Shown here: in pieces, positions 1 through 9,394 of the stretch
Layout of the letters: each line of letters opens with the position of its first letter
How positions within the stretch are numbered: position 1 is the first letter of the stretch
Notes under the pieces: model-generated
Databases searched by the model: none
The model's input: only the letters and a program-made list of their open reading frames with translations
Told to the model about the DNA's origin: nothing
NCBI RefSeq assembly: GCF_016756535.1
Contig: NZ_AP023247.1
Location: 5,518,501-5,582,500, forward strand
DNA length: 64,000 nt
Direction: 5' to 3'
DNA from: Mesorhizobium sp. 131-2-1
Lineage (GTDB): Bacteria > Pseudomonadota > Alphaproteobacteria > Rhizobiales > Rhizobiaceae
Position numbers and translations under genes: made by a program

Positions 1-2
1 AA

Positions 3-1451
3 AGTGACGGCGACCTGATGGGCGACGGCGTCAACATCGCCTCGCGTCTGGAGGGCGTCGCGTCGCCCGGCGCCATCTGCCTGTCCGAGGATGCCTATCG
101 CCAGGTCAAGGCGAGGCTCGACCTCTCGGTCAGCGATCTCGGGAGCACGCAGCTCAAGAACATCGCCGAGCCAATCCGGGTCTATTCGCTGCAAGTCGGC
201 AGCTCCGGGACCAAGGCGGCCGCGGCCTCGGAAACCGCGGCGAGCCGGCCGGCGACGGCAGCGCCGCCGAAGCTGTCGATCGCCGTCCTGCCGTTCGCCA
301 ACATGAGCGGTGACACCGAACAGGACTACTTCGCCGACGGCATATCTGAAGACATCATCACGGCGCTGTCCAAACTGTCGCAGCTCTTCGTCATCGCACG
401 CAATTCCTCGTTCACCTTCAAGGGCCAGAACGTCCATGTGCAGGAGGTGGGCGCGAAGCTCGGTGTTCGGCATGTACTTGAGGGCAGCGTACGCAAGTCG
501 GGGAACAGGGTGCGCATCACCGCGCAGCTCATCGATGCAACCACGGGCGGCCATCTTTGGGCGGAGCGGTTCGATCGCGACCTCACCGACATATTCGCCG
601 TGCAGGACGACGTGACGCAGCAGATCGTCGGTGCGCTGGCGCTCAATCTGACTGAGGGTGACCGTCAGCGGCTGGCGCCCGAGCACTCGCGTAACACGGA
701 GGCGTATGACTATTTACTGCGGGGCCGGGAGCTGTGGCACCGGCTGACGAAGGAGACGAACGTCGCGGCCCGCGACCTCTTGCAACGTGCCATCGAACTG
801 GACCCGAAGTTTGCCTCTGCCCACGCTTTCCTCGCCCTCACGCACGGCGTCGATTACCTGAATAGGTGGAGTGCATCGCCGCCGGAATCGATGGCGCAAG
901 CGGAAGAGGCCGCAACGCGAGCGGTAACGCTGGATGGCAGCGATCCCTGGGCGCACTGGGCGCTGGCTATAACCAAGCTATATACACGACGGCACGATGA
1001 CGCCATCGACGAGGCCGAGCGCGCGATAGTCCTCAATCCGAACTTCGCCGAGGGGCACGTCATCCTCGGCGAGGCGCTGTACTATTCGGGCAGATCCGAG
1101 GAGGCCCTCGAGAGTTACGCCCGGGGAAAGATCTTGAATCCATACTTTCCGGATGTGCTTCTGCACTTCCAGGCTTTGGCCCAGTTTCAGCTAGGAAGGT
1201 ACGAAGCGGCCGTTGACCTCTTGCTGCAACGGCTGGCTCGCAACACCGTCACCGACGTCTCGCGCGCGCTTCTAGCCGCCAGCTATGGCCATTTGGGCCG
1301 CTTCGCCGAGGCCCGCGCGGCATGGCAGGAGGTGCTTCGCGTCAACCCCGATTATTCGCTGGAATACCGTCGCAAAGTCATGCCCTACAAGAACCCTGCC
1401 GATTTCGAACTCATGGTCGAAGGGCTCCGCAAGGCTGGTGTCGTGCAATGA
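3..1451 (+). CDS. Class III adenylate/guanylate cyclase with TolB-like and TPR domains (5' partial)
   Basis: The reading frame is open from base 3 and enters in the cyclase catalytic domain, reading SDGDLMGDGVNIASRLEG, so the true start and the metal-binding half of the domain lie left of the window. The VNIASR motif carries the catalytic Asn and Arg of class III cyclases. A low-complexity Ala-rich linker follows, then a TolB-N/FlgO-like domain beginning LSIAVLPFANMSGD and running through EGSVRKSGNRVRITAQL, then about 250 residues of TPR-type helical repeats to the stop at 1449-1451. The cyclase-TolB-TPR architecture is common in rhizobia and probably makes cAMP in response to an unknown signal. 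482 codons are visible. The internal ATG at 18 is not a start, because the conserved motif begins before it. The family is certain; the nucleotide made is not. Confidence 0.9.
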   Translation, partial: SDGDLMGDGVNIASRLEGVASPGAICLSEDAYRQVKARLDLSVSDLGSTQLKNIAEPIRVYSLQVGSSGTKAAAASETAASRPATAAPPKLSIAVLPFANMSGDTEQDYFADGISEDIITALSKLSQLFVIARNSSFTFKGQNVHVQEVGAKLGVRHVLEGSVRKSGNRVRITAQLIDATTGGHLWAERFDRDLTDIFAVQDDVTQQIVGALALNLTEGDRQRLAPEHSRNTEAYDYLLRGRELWHRLTKETNVAARDLLQRAIELDPKFASAHAFLALTHGVDYLNRWSASPPESMAQAEEAATRAVTLDGSDPWAHWALAITKLYTRRHDDAIDEAERAIVLNPNFAEGHVILGEALYYSGRSEEALESYARGKILNPYFPDVLLHFQALAQFQLGRYEAAVDLLLQRLARNTVTDVSRALLAASYGHLGRFAEARAAWQEVLRVNPDYSLEYRRKVMPYKNPADFELMVEGLRKAGVVQ

Positions 1452-1795
1452 CAGGTGAGTCAGGTCAGGCTTGTTTATGAGCGCAATGGCGAGGACCAGA
1501 TGATCCTCACCAGAGCGGTGAAGAAATGCGCGAGCAGCCCCGGCGCATCGACCTCAGCTCTAAGCCGTCGGGCATGACCGCTTGCCATTCAAGCCTGTCA
1601 TCAAGTCCTTTTTGCCTACCTCTAATTCGCTCCGATCTTGACAGAGCAAGTGCTGCCATCCGATGCCGTCATCCGTTTTGACATTCGCCGACCCCTGCCG
1701 AAGAAGACGAAAGCTCGATGATCCAGGACAATGCTACCGTAGGCGGTGTGGTACCGATGTTCGATGCCGAGCAAGCCAGGCGCGGGTAAGACGGC
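1452..1795. other. Intergenic region, no gene supported
   Basis: 344 bases between the cyclase stop and the GTG of the next gene. TTGACA hexamers occur at 1638-1643 and 1678-1683, but neither is followed at 16-18 bases by a convincing -10 box. A 60-codon minus-strand frame at 1622-1804 resembles no protein I recognise. I see no tRNA, terminator with a T-run, or strong repeat. Confidence 0.5.
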
Positions 1796-4687
1796 GTGGC
1801 ACATAATCCCCTGGTTTCAATCGTAGTGCCTGCGCACAACGCGGAGGCGACGCTGGCGCGCGCGCTCGATTGCCTTCTCGATCAGGAAATAGCGGATTGG
1901 GAGGCGATCATCGTCGATGACGCTTCCACCGACAGCACCCCCGCGATCATCGCCGGTTATGAGCACGACGCCCGATTTCGCACGTTGAGGTCTTGCGCGC
2001 ATAGCGCCGCGGCCGCGCGCAATAGCGGGATTGCGACAGCGCGCGGCCACTGGCTGATGTTTCTGGATGCGGACGATTGGGTGGATGCCAGCTTCCTTGC
2101 GAAAATGCTGGCCGCGCTGAAAACCGCTCCCGATGCAGTGGCCGCCTATTGCGGTTCCCGGCGTGTGATGCCCGATGGCGAACTCACCCCATCGAGCCTC
2201 TTGACTGAGGTTGCGATCCAGCCCTTCGAAACATTCGCCCGCCGGTGTGCCATCTGTACTCACGCGCTGCTGGTCGATCGGGAGACGATTGTCGAGTTGG
2301 GCGGTTTCGATGTGTCGCTGCGCACCTGCGAGGGCTGGGATCTGTGGCAATGCATCGCACGTCTGGGCAAAAATTGGGTGATGGTCGACGAGCCGCTCGC
2401 CTTCTATCGGACCAGCCCCAATGCACTCTCCCGCAATTCGACGCAGATGCTGGCAGATGCGGAAATCGTGATCGCCCGCGGCTTTTCTGCTGATCCCAGG
2501 GTCAAACACCCGGCATCGGCTCACGCCAACGGCGCGATCGAGGCGAACGGCGGCTCCGCTTCCGAAGCCCTTGCGTGGTTCGCCTTGTGGAACGCCGCGT
2601 CGGAATGCGGCAGCGGTGCGCGATCGATCGACCCGCAGTCGCTGCGCGCGCTCCCGGTAGCACGCAAGTGGGCGCGTGAGATCGCCAGGGTGGTCTTCGA
2701 TGGCCTTATGGCAGGGAGCCTGTCGGTGCCAGCGCAATTGGCTGCCAGGTGGGACAGGTTCGGCGGCGCCATCACCGAGTTGATCATCGGACTCGGCAAA
2801 GTCTGGGACAGTTCCGTCGCGGCTCGCCGCGTCCAGTATCACCTTGAGCAGATGCTTCTCGAGGCAGACGATCTTGCCGCGCCGCGCAGTCTGGCGCGAA
2901 CACTTGGACTTCGCGTCGACGCCCGAAATCCGACCTCGACCAAACTGCCAGAAGGAACCGATCAAATCTATGCCCATCTGATCATGGATGGCCAGATCGA
3001 GGCTGTCGTGCAGTTCGGCGCACTCGGGACAGTAACAACGGATCATTGGATCGAATTGATCCTGGATGTCGTGCCCCCTGAGCGGCTTTCAGACAGTGCC
3101 GAGGCATTGTTGTCCACAGCGGAACGCCGGTCCGATCCAGACAGCCACTTCGGCAAACTCGCGCGATTGGCCGCAGAGGCGCAGGAACTGGTACGGTCGA
3201 GCGCCGAGCCTGCGGAGCGTCTTGCAGCGCCACGCCGTAAACCGGCCGCGGACGGGCACGCCAATGATCGCACGTCGTTCTGGAATCGCCATTTCGCGAC
3301 CGAGAACCACTGGAACTACGCCTCGCCCTATGAGCAGGAAAAATATCAGCGGCAGCTCGAAATTCTGCCTGCCGGTCCCATCGGACGGGCGCTCGAGCTG
3401 GCCTGCGCGGAGGGCCATTTCACGCGGCAGCTGGCGCCACGAGTGGGCCATCTGACCGCAACCGACATATCCGCCGTGGCCATCGGGCGGGCGGGCGCGC
3501 GATGCAGCGATCAGCCGAATGTTGAGTTCGGCGTACTGGATTTCGCTGCGGACACGCTGCCGGGTGGGATGGACCTGATCGTCTGTTCGGAAGTGCTCTA
3601 CTACCTGGATGATCTCGCCGAGTTGCGGCGCGTCGCCAAGAAACTTGTTGAGGCGCTGGCGCCTGGAGGCAGTTTCATCAGCGCACACGCATTCGTGCTG
3701 CGTGACAATCTTGAAAGGACGGGTTTCGACTGGAACACGTTCGGTGCGCAAGCGATCTCTGAGACGCTGGCAGCGACCGAAGGCCTCGTCCTCGAGCAAT
3801 CGATCCAGACCGAGCTCTATCGCATAGACCGCTTCCGCCGCCTGTCGCCAAGCGACGTGGCGACGGAACCGGTGATCGATCATGTTCCAATCCACGCGCC
3901 TATCGAAATCGGGGTCGCGCGAAAGATCGTCTGGGGCGGGGCGCGGGCCTTGCGCCGCGACGTCGCACGTAGCGAGCGGCGGCAGCGTATCCCTGTCCTC
4001 ATGTATCACAGCGTCTCCGATGATGGTCCGGCCGCGCTCGCCCGCTTTCGGCTCACGCCCGCCGCATTCGCCAGCCAGATGACATGGCTGCGCGCCAATG
4101 GCTTTCACGCGATTAATTCAGAGCAGCTGGAAGGGTGCATCGCCAACCGTCAACCTTTCGTTGGCCGCCCGGTGCTCATCACCTTCGATGACGGCTTCCA
4201 GAACTTTGACGACCATGCCTGGCCGATCTTGCGCAAAAACGACCTGACCGCGGAAGTGTTCCTGGTGACGGACCTGATGGGTGAAAGTGCATGGTGGGAC
4301 GCCGAAATCGGCCCGCCGACGCCGCTTATGGGCGCCGGGACGGTGCGACGCCTCGCCGGCGAAGGTGCGTTCTTCGGAAGCCATATGGCGACGCATCGCG
4401 CTATCGACGGCCTGTCGAGCTCTGACCTGGCTGCCGAGCTCCTGCGCTCTCGGATGTTCATCGAACGGTGGACCGGTCGGCCAACCACGGCATTCGCGGC
4501 ACCCTTCTCCGTCACCGACCGGCGGCTTGGCCGGCTGGCCAAAGAGTGCGGCTATCGGATCGGCTTCGGCGGCAGACACGGGCCGGCGGGCCTCGATTGC
4601 GATCTCATCGACCTTCCGCGCATCGAGATTCGTGGGGATCGCTCGCTCGATGACTTTGTTGCCATTGTCGAGGCCGTGCTCAAATGA
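1796..4687 (+). CDS. Trifunctional glycosyltransferase 2 / SAM methyltransferase / polysaccharide deacetylase
   Basis: 963 aa with three enzyme modules. Residues 1 to about 230 are a GT2 (GT-A fold) domain: VSIVVPAHNAEATL, DDASTDSTP, and the DxD-type FLDADDW near residue 90. Residues about 495-690 are a class I SAM methyltransferase of NodS-like type (FWNRHFATENHW, ALELACAEGHFT, LIVCSEVLYYLDD). Residues about 730-963 are a NodB-like deacetylase with VLMYHSVSDDG, the metal and base motif LITFDDGFQNF, and SHMATH as the HxxxH motif. The segment at 230-490 is unassigned. The start is GTG at 1796; an in-frame TAA lies 9 bases upstream, so it cannot be longer. The protein probably builds, methylates and deacetylates an N-acetylated sugar on a cell-surface or secreted glycan. 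It stands alone, but a second glycan block follows at 19-30 kb. Confidence 0.9.
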   Translation: MAHNPLVSIVVPAHNAEATLARALDCLLDQEIADWEAIIVDDASTDSTPAIIAGYEHDARFRTLRSCAHSAAAARNSGIATARGHWLMFLDADDWVDASFLAKMLAALKTAPDAVAAYCGSRRVMPDGELTPSSLLTEVAIQPFETFARRCAICTHALLVDRETIVELGGFDVSLRTCEGWDLWQCIARLGKNWVMVDEPLAFYRTSPNALSRNSTQMLADAEIVIARGFSADPRVKHPASAHANGAIEANGGSASEALAWFALWNAASECGSGARSIDPQSLRALPVARKWAREIARVVFDGLMAGSLSVPAQLAARWDRFGGAITELIIGLGKVWDSSVAARRVQYHLEQMLLEADDLAAPRSLARTLGLRVDARNPTSTKLPEGTDQIYAHLIMDGQIEAVVQFGALGTVTTDHWIELILDVVPPERLSDSAEALLSTAERRSDPDSHFGKLARLAAEAQELVRSSAEPAERLAAPRRKPAADGHANDRTSFWNRHFATENHWNYASPYEQEKYQRQLEILPAGPIGRALELACAEGHFTRQLAPRVGHLTATDISAVAIGRAGARCSDQPNVEFGVLDFAADTLPGGMDLIVCSEVLYYLDDLAELRRVAKKLVEALAPGGSFISAHAFVLRDNLERTGFDWNTFGAQAISETLAATEGLVLEQSIQTELYRIDRFRRLSPSDVATEPVIDHVPIHAPIEIGVARKIVWGGARALRRDVARSERRQRIPVLMYHSVSDDGPAALARFRLTPAAFASQMTWLRANGFHAINSEQLEGCIANRQPFVGRPVLITFDDGFQNFDDHAWPILRKNDLTAEVFLVTDLMGESAWWDAEIGPPTPLMGAGTVRRLAGEGAFFGSHMATHRAIDGLSSSDLAAELLRSRMFIERWTGRPTTAFAAPFSVTDRRLGRLAKECGYRIGFGGRHGPAGLDCDLIDLPRIEIRGDRSLDDFVAIVEAVLK

Positions 4688-4763
4688 ACGGTGAACTTCT
4701 CAGTGTCATTGTTCGCGGTCACAGCCGTCGCTTGCGGTTGCGCTCTAGAAGATCACCCCTGGA

Positions 4764-6167
4764 TCAGCCCTGAAGCGATGCCCAGGTCGCCTTGATCTCT
4801 GCCCGGCCGATCTTGCGCCATCGGGCGTTTTCGCGAACCAGTTTCAGGTCTTCGGTCGTCTCCGCAAATGTCCGCAATCGGTATTGCCGGAGCAGGTCCG
4901 GGAAGAGCGCCCCTTCCGGCAGTCCGGCTAGCTGCTCGCGGACCGAGGTCTTTTCATCAATGACCCGCGCGCCCCAGGCATTTTCCCGTACCCGCAGTTC
5001 CGCAGCCAGATCGCGCTCTTCCGGCGCGTTTTCGTCTAGCGCAGCCAGCAGGACCGAATGGAAAAGCGCCACATAGCCGATCTGCCTCAGGCCACCCACG
5101 ACCCGCACCCGCGGCAATATTGCAAGGACGAGGAACATCAGGAACAGGTTCGGCAGCAGCACGCCATCCAGCAGCGCCTGCTTGAGCTGCGGCCGCTCGA
5201 ACGGGATGGAAAGACCATGCGGCCTGTCAGGCTCGATCAGGCGTCCGTTCTCGAGGACGAGCTTGCGCACGCGCTGCTCGCGGATGCCCCAGAAATAGTC
5301 CGTGGCATTGGGCAGGAACCTGCCGAATGGTCCCGATGCGGCCTCTTGCATGGCATGTTCGAGACGCTGGCGTCTTGCGGGCTCGATGAGCAGCCTGGAA
5401 AGAAGGCTGCCGTCATGTGCCAGATGCCGCGCCATGGCAGAAGCGGCGAGCCGATCATCGATGAAAACCGGCAGGGCCATGCCGAAACGATCCCAATCGG
5501 CGACCAGATCCTCGTTGAGGGCTGTCAGCGCATCGGCGGCGGTTCCAAACACTTTGTCCTGGCTGGCAAGTAGCGTACCCAGCCAGCGGCTGGCATCGGT
5601 TTCATCGCCCACCGCTTCGAGCGCGCGCTTGTTGATGGAAACAGGGCCCGCCGCGCAGACGCTTTTGCGGCACAGTTTGTGGCGCCCCATGCCAAACAGG
5701 TTGATCTTGTCGTCGCCGAGATCGAGCCATCCCGGCCCCTCCCGGCCAATTGTCTCCATGGTCATCGTCGATCCCATGAAGCCGAAGAAGGCCGACAGCC
5801 CGTTTTCGACCGCGCCGAGCCAGGCAAGCAGGAGGGCATCGAAGGTGATCCGATCCATCAGAAGCAGGCAGTGCAGGCCGGACTGGATCACCGGCCTGTG
5901 CTCGAACTCTTCGAGGGCCCTGCCGATCTCCTCGGGCTGCATGATCACACTGAGGCGCTGCTGCAGGACTTCGCGCAGGATCGAGCGGGCATCGATTGCC
6001 GGGCCCGATGCAGGCCTTGCCACCGGCCGCCACAGATGGCGGGCGTACTCGGAAACCGGTGCATTCCAGTTCTGCTCGATGTCACGCACGACTTCCGGGC
6101 AGAGCAGCGACAGCACAGCCAGAATTTCCGCCGGAGGCGCAGGGGTTGGGTCGAGGACGGTGGTCAT
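4764..6167 (-). CDS. Conserved-looking protein of unknown function
   Basis: 467 aa, ATG at 6165-6167 with a modest GGGA upstream. I do not recognise the family. It has no signal peptide. One hydrophobic stretch around residues 340-360 (LLPNLFLMFLVLAILPRV) could be a membrane or buried helix. The segment GREGPGWLDLGDDKINLFGM with following Cys residues (KLCRKSVCAAGP) near residues 140-175 looks like a conserved core, and the C-terminal third is rich in Arg, Glu and Leu helices. Codon use and GC match its neighbours, which supports a real gene. It is followed by the GNAT gene on the same strand 11 bases after a 64-base gap region, so co-transcription is possible. No function is proposed. Confidence 0.7.
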   Translation of the reverse strand: MTTVLDPTPAPPAEILAVLSLLCPEVVRDIEQNWNAPVSEYARHLWRPVARPASGPAIDARSILREVLQQRLSVIMQPEEIGRALEEFEHRPVIQSGLHCLLLMDRITFDALLLAWLGAVENGLSAFFGFMGSTMTMETIGREGPGWLDLGDDKINLFGMGRHKLCRKSVCAAGPVSINKRALEAVGDETDASRWLGTLLASQDKVFGTAADALTALNEDLVADWDRFGMALPVFIDDRLAASAMARHLAHDGSLLSRLLIEPARRQRLEHAMQEAASGPFGRFLPNATDYFWGIREQRVRKLVLENGRLIEPDRPHGLSIPFERPQLKQALLDGVLLPNLFLMFLVLAILPRVRVVGGLRQIGYVALFHSVLLAALDENAPEERDLAAELRVRENAWGARVIDEKTSVREQLAGLPEGALFPDLLRQYRLRTFAETTEDLKLVRENARWRKIGRAEIKATWASLQG

Positions 6168-6231
6168 TGGTCCCGTCTAGCCGCTTGCAGTGCAAACGCC
6201 AAGGGAGACAGCCAAGACCATACAGCGGATC

Positions 6232-6756
6232 TCAGAACCGCAGCCGGGCCATGCTCAGCAGGTCGTGGTACTGCCCGTCGGTAAAGCCGGCCTTCACATG
6301 CCGACCTTCGACCTCGAAGCCGTGGCTGGTGTAGAGACGGATGGCCGGTTCGTTGTCGGCATAGACCGTCAATTCGACCCGTTTCAGGGCCCGCCAGTTG
6401 TCGGCCACGTCAAGCAGCGCGCCAAGTATGGCAGAGCCGACGCCCTTGCCGACAAAGGCATCGTCGACGCCGATGTTGATCTCGCCGATGTGCGAACGGC
6501 GCGGCGAACCCTGCACCACCAAGCTGCCATGGCCGACGACCTTGTCGTCCAACTCCGCAACGATCCAGGTGGTTTCCTGAGCGGCCTTGGCGATGCGCCG
6601 CTCCACCTGCTCCACCCTCTCGAAGGGCATCCTGAACGTGCCCCAGCGGAAGCCAGGCATGTTGAAGATCGCGCAAAGCGCCTCGGCATCGCTTGGCCGG
6701 ACGGGTCGGAGCCGCGGCTGGATTTTCTCGGAGGATGGCGAAGTCGTGCTGCTCAT
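6232..6756 (-). CDS. GNAT family N-acetyltransferase
   Basis: 174 aa. The fold is clear: RLRPVRPSDAEALCAIF at the start, the acetyl-CoA loop region VDDAFVGKGVGSAILGALL (Q/RxxGxG/A variant VGKGVG), and the C-terminal NEPAIRLYTSHGFEVEGR motif typical of RimI/PhnO-like acetyltransferases. It transfers an acetyl group from acetyl-CoA to an amine; the substrate is unknown. The frame is open 47 codons further upstream, but that extension falls in a repeated intergenic element, so I start at ATG 6756, which has GGGA about 6 bases before it. Same strand as the unknown 467-aa gene upstream in the window order. Confidence 0.85.
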   Translation of the reverse strand: MSSTTSPSSEKIQPRLRPVRPSDAEALCAIFNMPGFRWGTFRMPFERVEQVERRIAKAAQETTWIVAELDDKVVGHGSLVVQGSPRRSHIGEINIGVDDAFVGKGVGSAILGALLDVADNWRALKRVELTVYADNEPAIRLYTSHGFEVEGRHVKAGFTDGQYHDLLSMARLRF

Positions 6757-6770
6757 GGCGTTCCCGGCTA

Positions 6771-6870
6771 GAGCAATTCCAAGAAAAGTGTCAGCGGTTT
6801 TCCGCCCCGGAATTGCGTCAGAACAAAGAGATAGAGCAGTTCGCCGTTTTTTTGAAACGGTGAAATGCTC
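6771..6870. repeat. Palindromic intergenic repeat element (GAGCAATTCC type)
   Basis: Two nested hairpins. The first pairs GCAATTCC (6773-6780) with GGAATTGC (6809-6816). The second pairs GAGCAGTTCGCCGTTT (6834-6849) with AAACGGTGAAATGCTC (6855-6870), 14 of 16 positions. The layout and sequence match a palindromic element that I recall as frequent between genes in Mesorhizobium and relatives. A degenerate copy of the first hairpin lies at 20948-20987. Confidence 0.7.
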
Positions 6871-6932
6871 CAAGGCAATCGGCCCGGCACGATGCACCGG
6901 ACATCATCTGAAAATCCAGCCGTCTGCGTAAC

Positions 6933-7757
6933 CTATGATGCCGATTTCGAGCCAAAATACCGCGAGGCGGCGTAGAGTTTGAAGACGCCACTGATGCCGA
7001 TCCAGCCGAAAAGGGCGAGCCAGCACAATGTCCCGGTCGCCGTCCAGTCGATCCGGTGCACCGCAACGTCGGTGATGGCGAGGCCAAGGATGGAAAGCAG
7101 GCCAACGAGAAACTGCGCCAAGCCGAGCACCAGCAGTTCCTCGCGCGGCGCGTTTCTGCAGACGAGATATGTGCCGCCCGCGCCGGCGAGGAAGATGGCG
7201 CTGTAGACCTGAGCATGGAAGGCATCGACCGGCCATGGCCAGATGCCGCTGAATGTCAGGGGAAACAGCAACAGGCCGAGGCCATAGAGCCCAAGGATCG
7301 CCGATTCCACCGGCATGTAGCCGCGCCATGCGGGGTTCAAGGTCACGCCTTTTGCAGCAGGACGGGCCCTGGCTCGCCACAGGAACAGCCCTGATACCGC
7401 GACCGAGGCAAGATAGACCAGAAACCAGAGCCAGGGCGCTTTGCGCTCGAAGTTGAAATAGCCGAGATTGATGAACGAAGCCGCCGACACGATGACGGTG
7501 AAGATGAAGGCCATGACGAGGACGAGCCTGCCGGGCGACCAGCGATTCCAGAAGAGCAGCGCCGCCATCACGACCATTTCGGCGGTGTAGAAGCCGCCGA
7601 GGAAGCGGGCATTGAACGGCGTGACGGCCCAGGGCCAGCGCGGCTTGACCAGCGCAGGCGCGAAAAACAGGCAGGCGCCGACGATGAGGACGATGATGAC
7701 CGCCACGGAGAAAAGGCGCAGGGCCGCGGGAAATGGCGGGTTGTTGGATGTCGGCAT
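6933..7757 (-). CDS. Multi-pass integral membrane protein, function unknown
   Basis: 274 aa with seven to eight hydrophobic segments, for example LFSVAVIIVLIVGACLFF near residue 15, LVLVMAFIFTVIVSAASFI and LCWLALFGWIGISGVF near the C-terminus. There are no catalytic motifs I recognise. The PRWPW and GIWPWPVDAFHAQVYSAIF segments, rich in Trp and Pro, suggest a conserved family of small inner-membrane proteins. ATG at 7755-7757 is chosen because the hydrophobic segment then follows a short polar N-terminus; an in-frame ATG nine codons upstream is possible. Divergent from the DUF5939 cyclase, sharing a 200-base intergenic region that contains the palindrome CGTACGGTACG at 7867-7877. Confidence 0.75.
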   Translation of the reverse strand: MPTSNNPPFPAALRLFSVAVIIVLIVGACLFFAPALVKPRWPWAVTPFNARFLGGFYTAEMVVMAALLFWNRWSPGRLVLVMAFIFTVIVSAASFINLGYFNFERKAPWLWFLVYLASVAVSGLFLWRARARPAAKGVTLNPAWRGYMPVESAILGLYGLGLLLFPLTFSGIWPWPVDAFHAQVYSAIFLAGAGGTYLVCRNAPREELLVLGLAQFLVGLLSILGLAITDVAVHRIDWTATGTLCWLALFGWIGISGVFKLYAASRYFGSKSAS

Positions 7758-7957
7758 GGGAGAGCCCCGAAGATGAATGCCCATGGACCATCATAGTGCG
7801 GCATGCGGCCGGTGAAAATCTGCCGAATGGAATTGGACAGTCGCCAGGCTTGTCTATTCGAATGGCCGTACGGTACGTTTCGACGTAAAATGGAGCACTC
7901 GGACCAAAGAGCGGTCCGGTCAACACGCCTCGGGGCGCATTTTCCGGAGCCTGCACG

Positions 7958-9373
7958 ATGAACGAAGCTCAGGACCTGTTCTCGCTTCTGCGGCAATCGA
8001 CCGATATCGATCCACTGGCAATCGACGCGATCAAGCGAAACATCGCGGAGGGCGAGGACCGCGACCTTTGCCGCATCAATGCGCCAGCCTTCGCCAGCAA
8101 GCATGGCCTCGACGAGGAGCGAGCCATCAGCGCCTTTCTCCATGCGGCGCGGGTGGGCATCTTCGATATTTCCTGGAATGTTCTGTGCCCCGGCTGCGGC
8201 GGCGTGCTCGACACCAACGCCACGCTGAAAACCCTGCAGAAGGACGAATACACCTGCGCACTGTGCTCGCAGGGCTATTCGCCGACCCTCGACGAGATGG
8301 TCGAGGTGACATTCACCGTCAGTCCCCGCATACGCAGGATTGCCGCCCACAATCCACACGACCTGCCGATGGTGGAATATTTCCGCCAAATCTACTGGGC
8401 GTCCGGCGTCGATGTACCGGATGAGGATTTCGCGAAAAAGCTGGAAGCGTTCTCGCTGGAGGATATTGAGCTTGCGCCCGGTGAAAAGGCGGTTCTGCCC
8501 ATACAGCTTCCGTCCGAATTCATCATCGTCTTCGAGCCGGTCACCCATTCAGCGCAGTTCATCGACGTGAAGGGCGAACCAACAAAGGAGCGCCGAAGCC
8601 TCTCTTTGGTCTTCGACCGCGACCATGTCCAGAACCAGACGCTGCAGATGCAGCCCGGCCCGTTGCGCATTTCGCTGGAAAACAGGACCGACACCCGTGT
8701 GCTGCCAACGGTCTTCATCGCCGGCGAGGCATTGCATGATTTCCTGGGCAAACGCCGGCCGTTCCTTACCGCCAAGCGCCTGCTCACCAACCAGACGTTC
8801 CGCGATCTCTATCGCACCGATACACTGGACATCGACCAGCGCCTGAAGATCACCAGCCTGACCTTCCTGTTCACCGACCTGCGCGGATCGACCGCGCTTT
8901 ACGAGCGGGTGGGCGACCTTGCGGCCTTCGATCTCGTGCGCGCACACTTCCAGGTTCTGCACGAGATCGTCGCGGCCGAAGCCGGCGCGGTGGTGAAGAC
9001 GATCGGTGACGCGGTGATGGCGACCTTCGCGACGCCTGATCGTGCGATTGCCGCGGCCCTCAGGATGCGCGATGCCATGCGTGCGCTCAACGACGCGAGC
9101 GGGCGCGAGGATCTGCTGCTCAAGATCGGCGTGCATGCCGGCCCCTGCATCGCCGTGACTTTGAACGAGCGACAGGACTATTTCGGCCAGACGGTCAACA
9201 TCGCTTCGCGGGTCCAGAACCTTGCCAACGCACAGGCGATCTTCGCCACTCGCGCGGTGGTCGACGACAATCTCACCGCCGATCTGTTGCACAGGAACGC
9301 ACTGACGCCCGTGCCACACGAGGTCTCGCTGCGCGGCATTGAGCGAGAGATAGCAGTCTATACGATCCCCTGA
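7958..9373 (+). CDS. DUF5939-type adenylate/guanylate cyclase
   Basis: 471 aa. The N-terminal half matches the DUF5939 region of rhizobial cyclases and carries a four-Cys zinc-ribbon-like motif (C77, C80, C100, C103: CPGC and CALC). Residues about 300-470 are a complete class III cyclase domain. Metal-binding Asp occurs in FLFTDLRGST (about 306) and IGDAVMA (about 350). A Lys precedes the second Asp (VVKTIGD) and Asp occurs in QDYFGQTVNIASR, with the catalytic Asn and Arg; Lys plus Asp is the adenine-specifying pair. It therefore looks catalytically complete and probably makes cAMP. A paralogue lies at 40176-41621. There is no membrane segment, so it should be cytoplasmic. Confidence 0.93.
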   Translation: MNEAQDLFSLLRQSTDIDPLAIDAIKRNIAEGEDRDLCRINAPAFASKHGLDEERAISAFLHAARVGIFDISWNVLCPGCGGVLDTNATLKTLQKDEYTCALCSQGYSPTLDEMVEVTFTVSPRIRRIAAHNPHDLPMVEYFRQIYWASGVDVPDEDFAKKLEAFSLEDIELAPGEKAVLPIQLPSEFIIVFEPVTHSAQFIDVKGEPTKERRSLSLVFDRDHVQNQTLQMQPGPLRISLENRTDTRVLPTVFIAGEALHDFLGKRRPFLTAKRLLTNQTFRDLYRTDTLDIDQRLKITSLTFLFTDLRGSTALYERVGDLAAFDLVRAHFQVLHEIVAAEAGAVVKTIGDAVMATFATPDRAIAAALRMRDAMRALNDASGREDLLLKIGVHAGPCIAVTLNERQDYFGQTVNIASRVQNLANAQAIFATRAVVDDNLTADLLHRNALTPVPHEVSLRGIEREIAVYTIP

Positions 9374-9394
9374 AGACTTTGGTCGTCCCGGCCC

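Noticed and set aside
1638..1683. Two TTGACA boxes considered as promoters
   Set aside because: No acceptable -10 sequence at the right distance for either.
1622..1804. 60-codon minus-strand frame before the trifunctional gene
   Set aside because: No ribosome site or recognisable sequence; overlaps the start of a real gene.
1817..3046. 409-codon minus-strand frame
   Set aside because: Antisense to the GT2 domain of the trifunctional gene.
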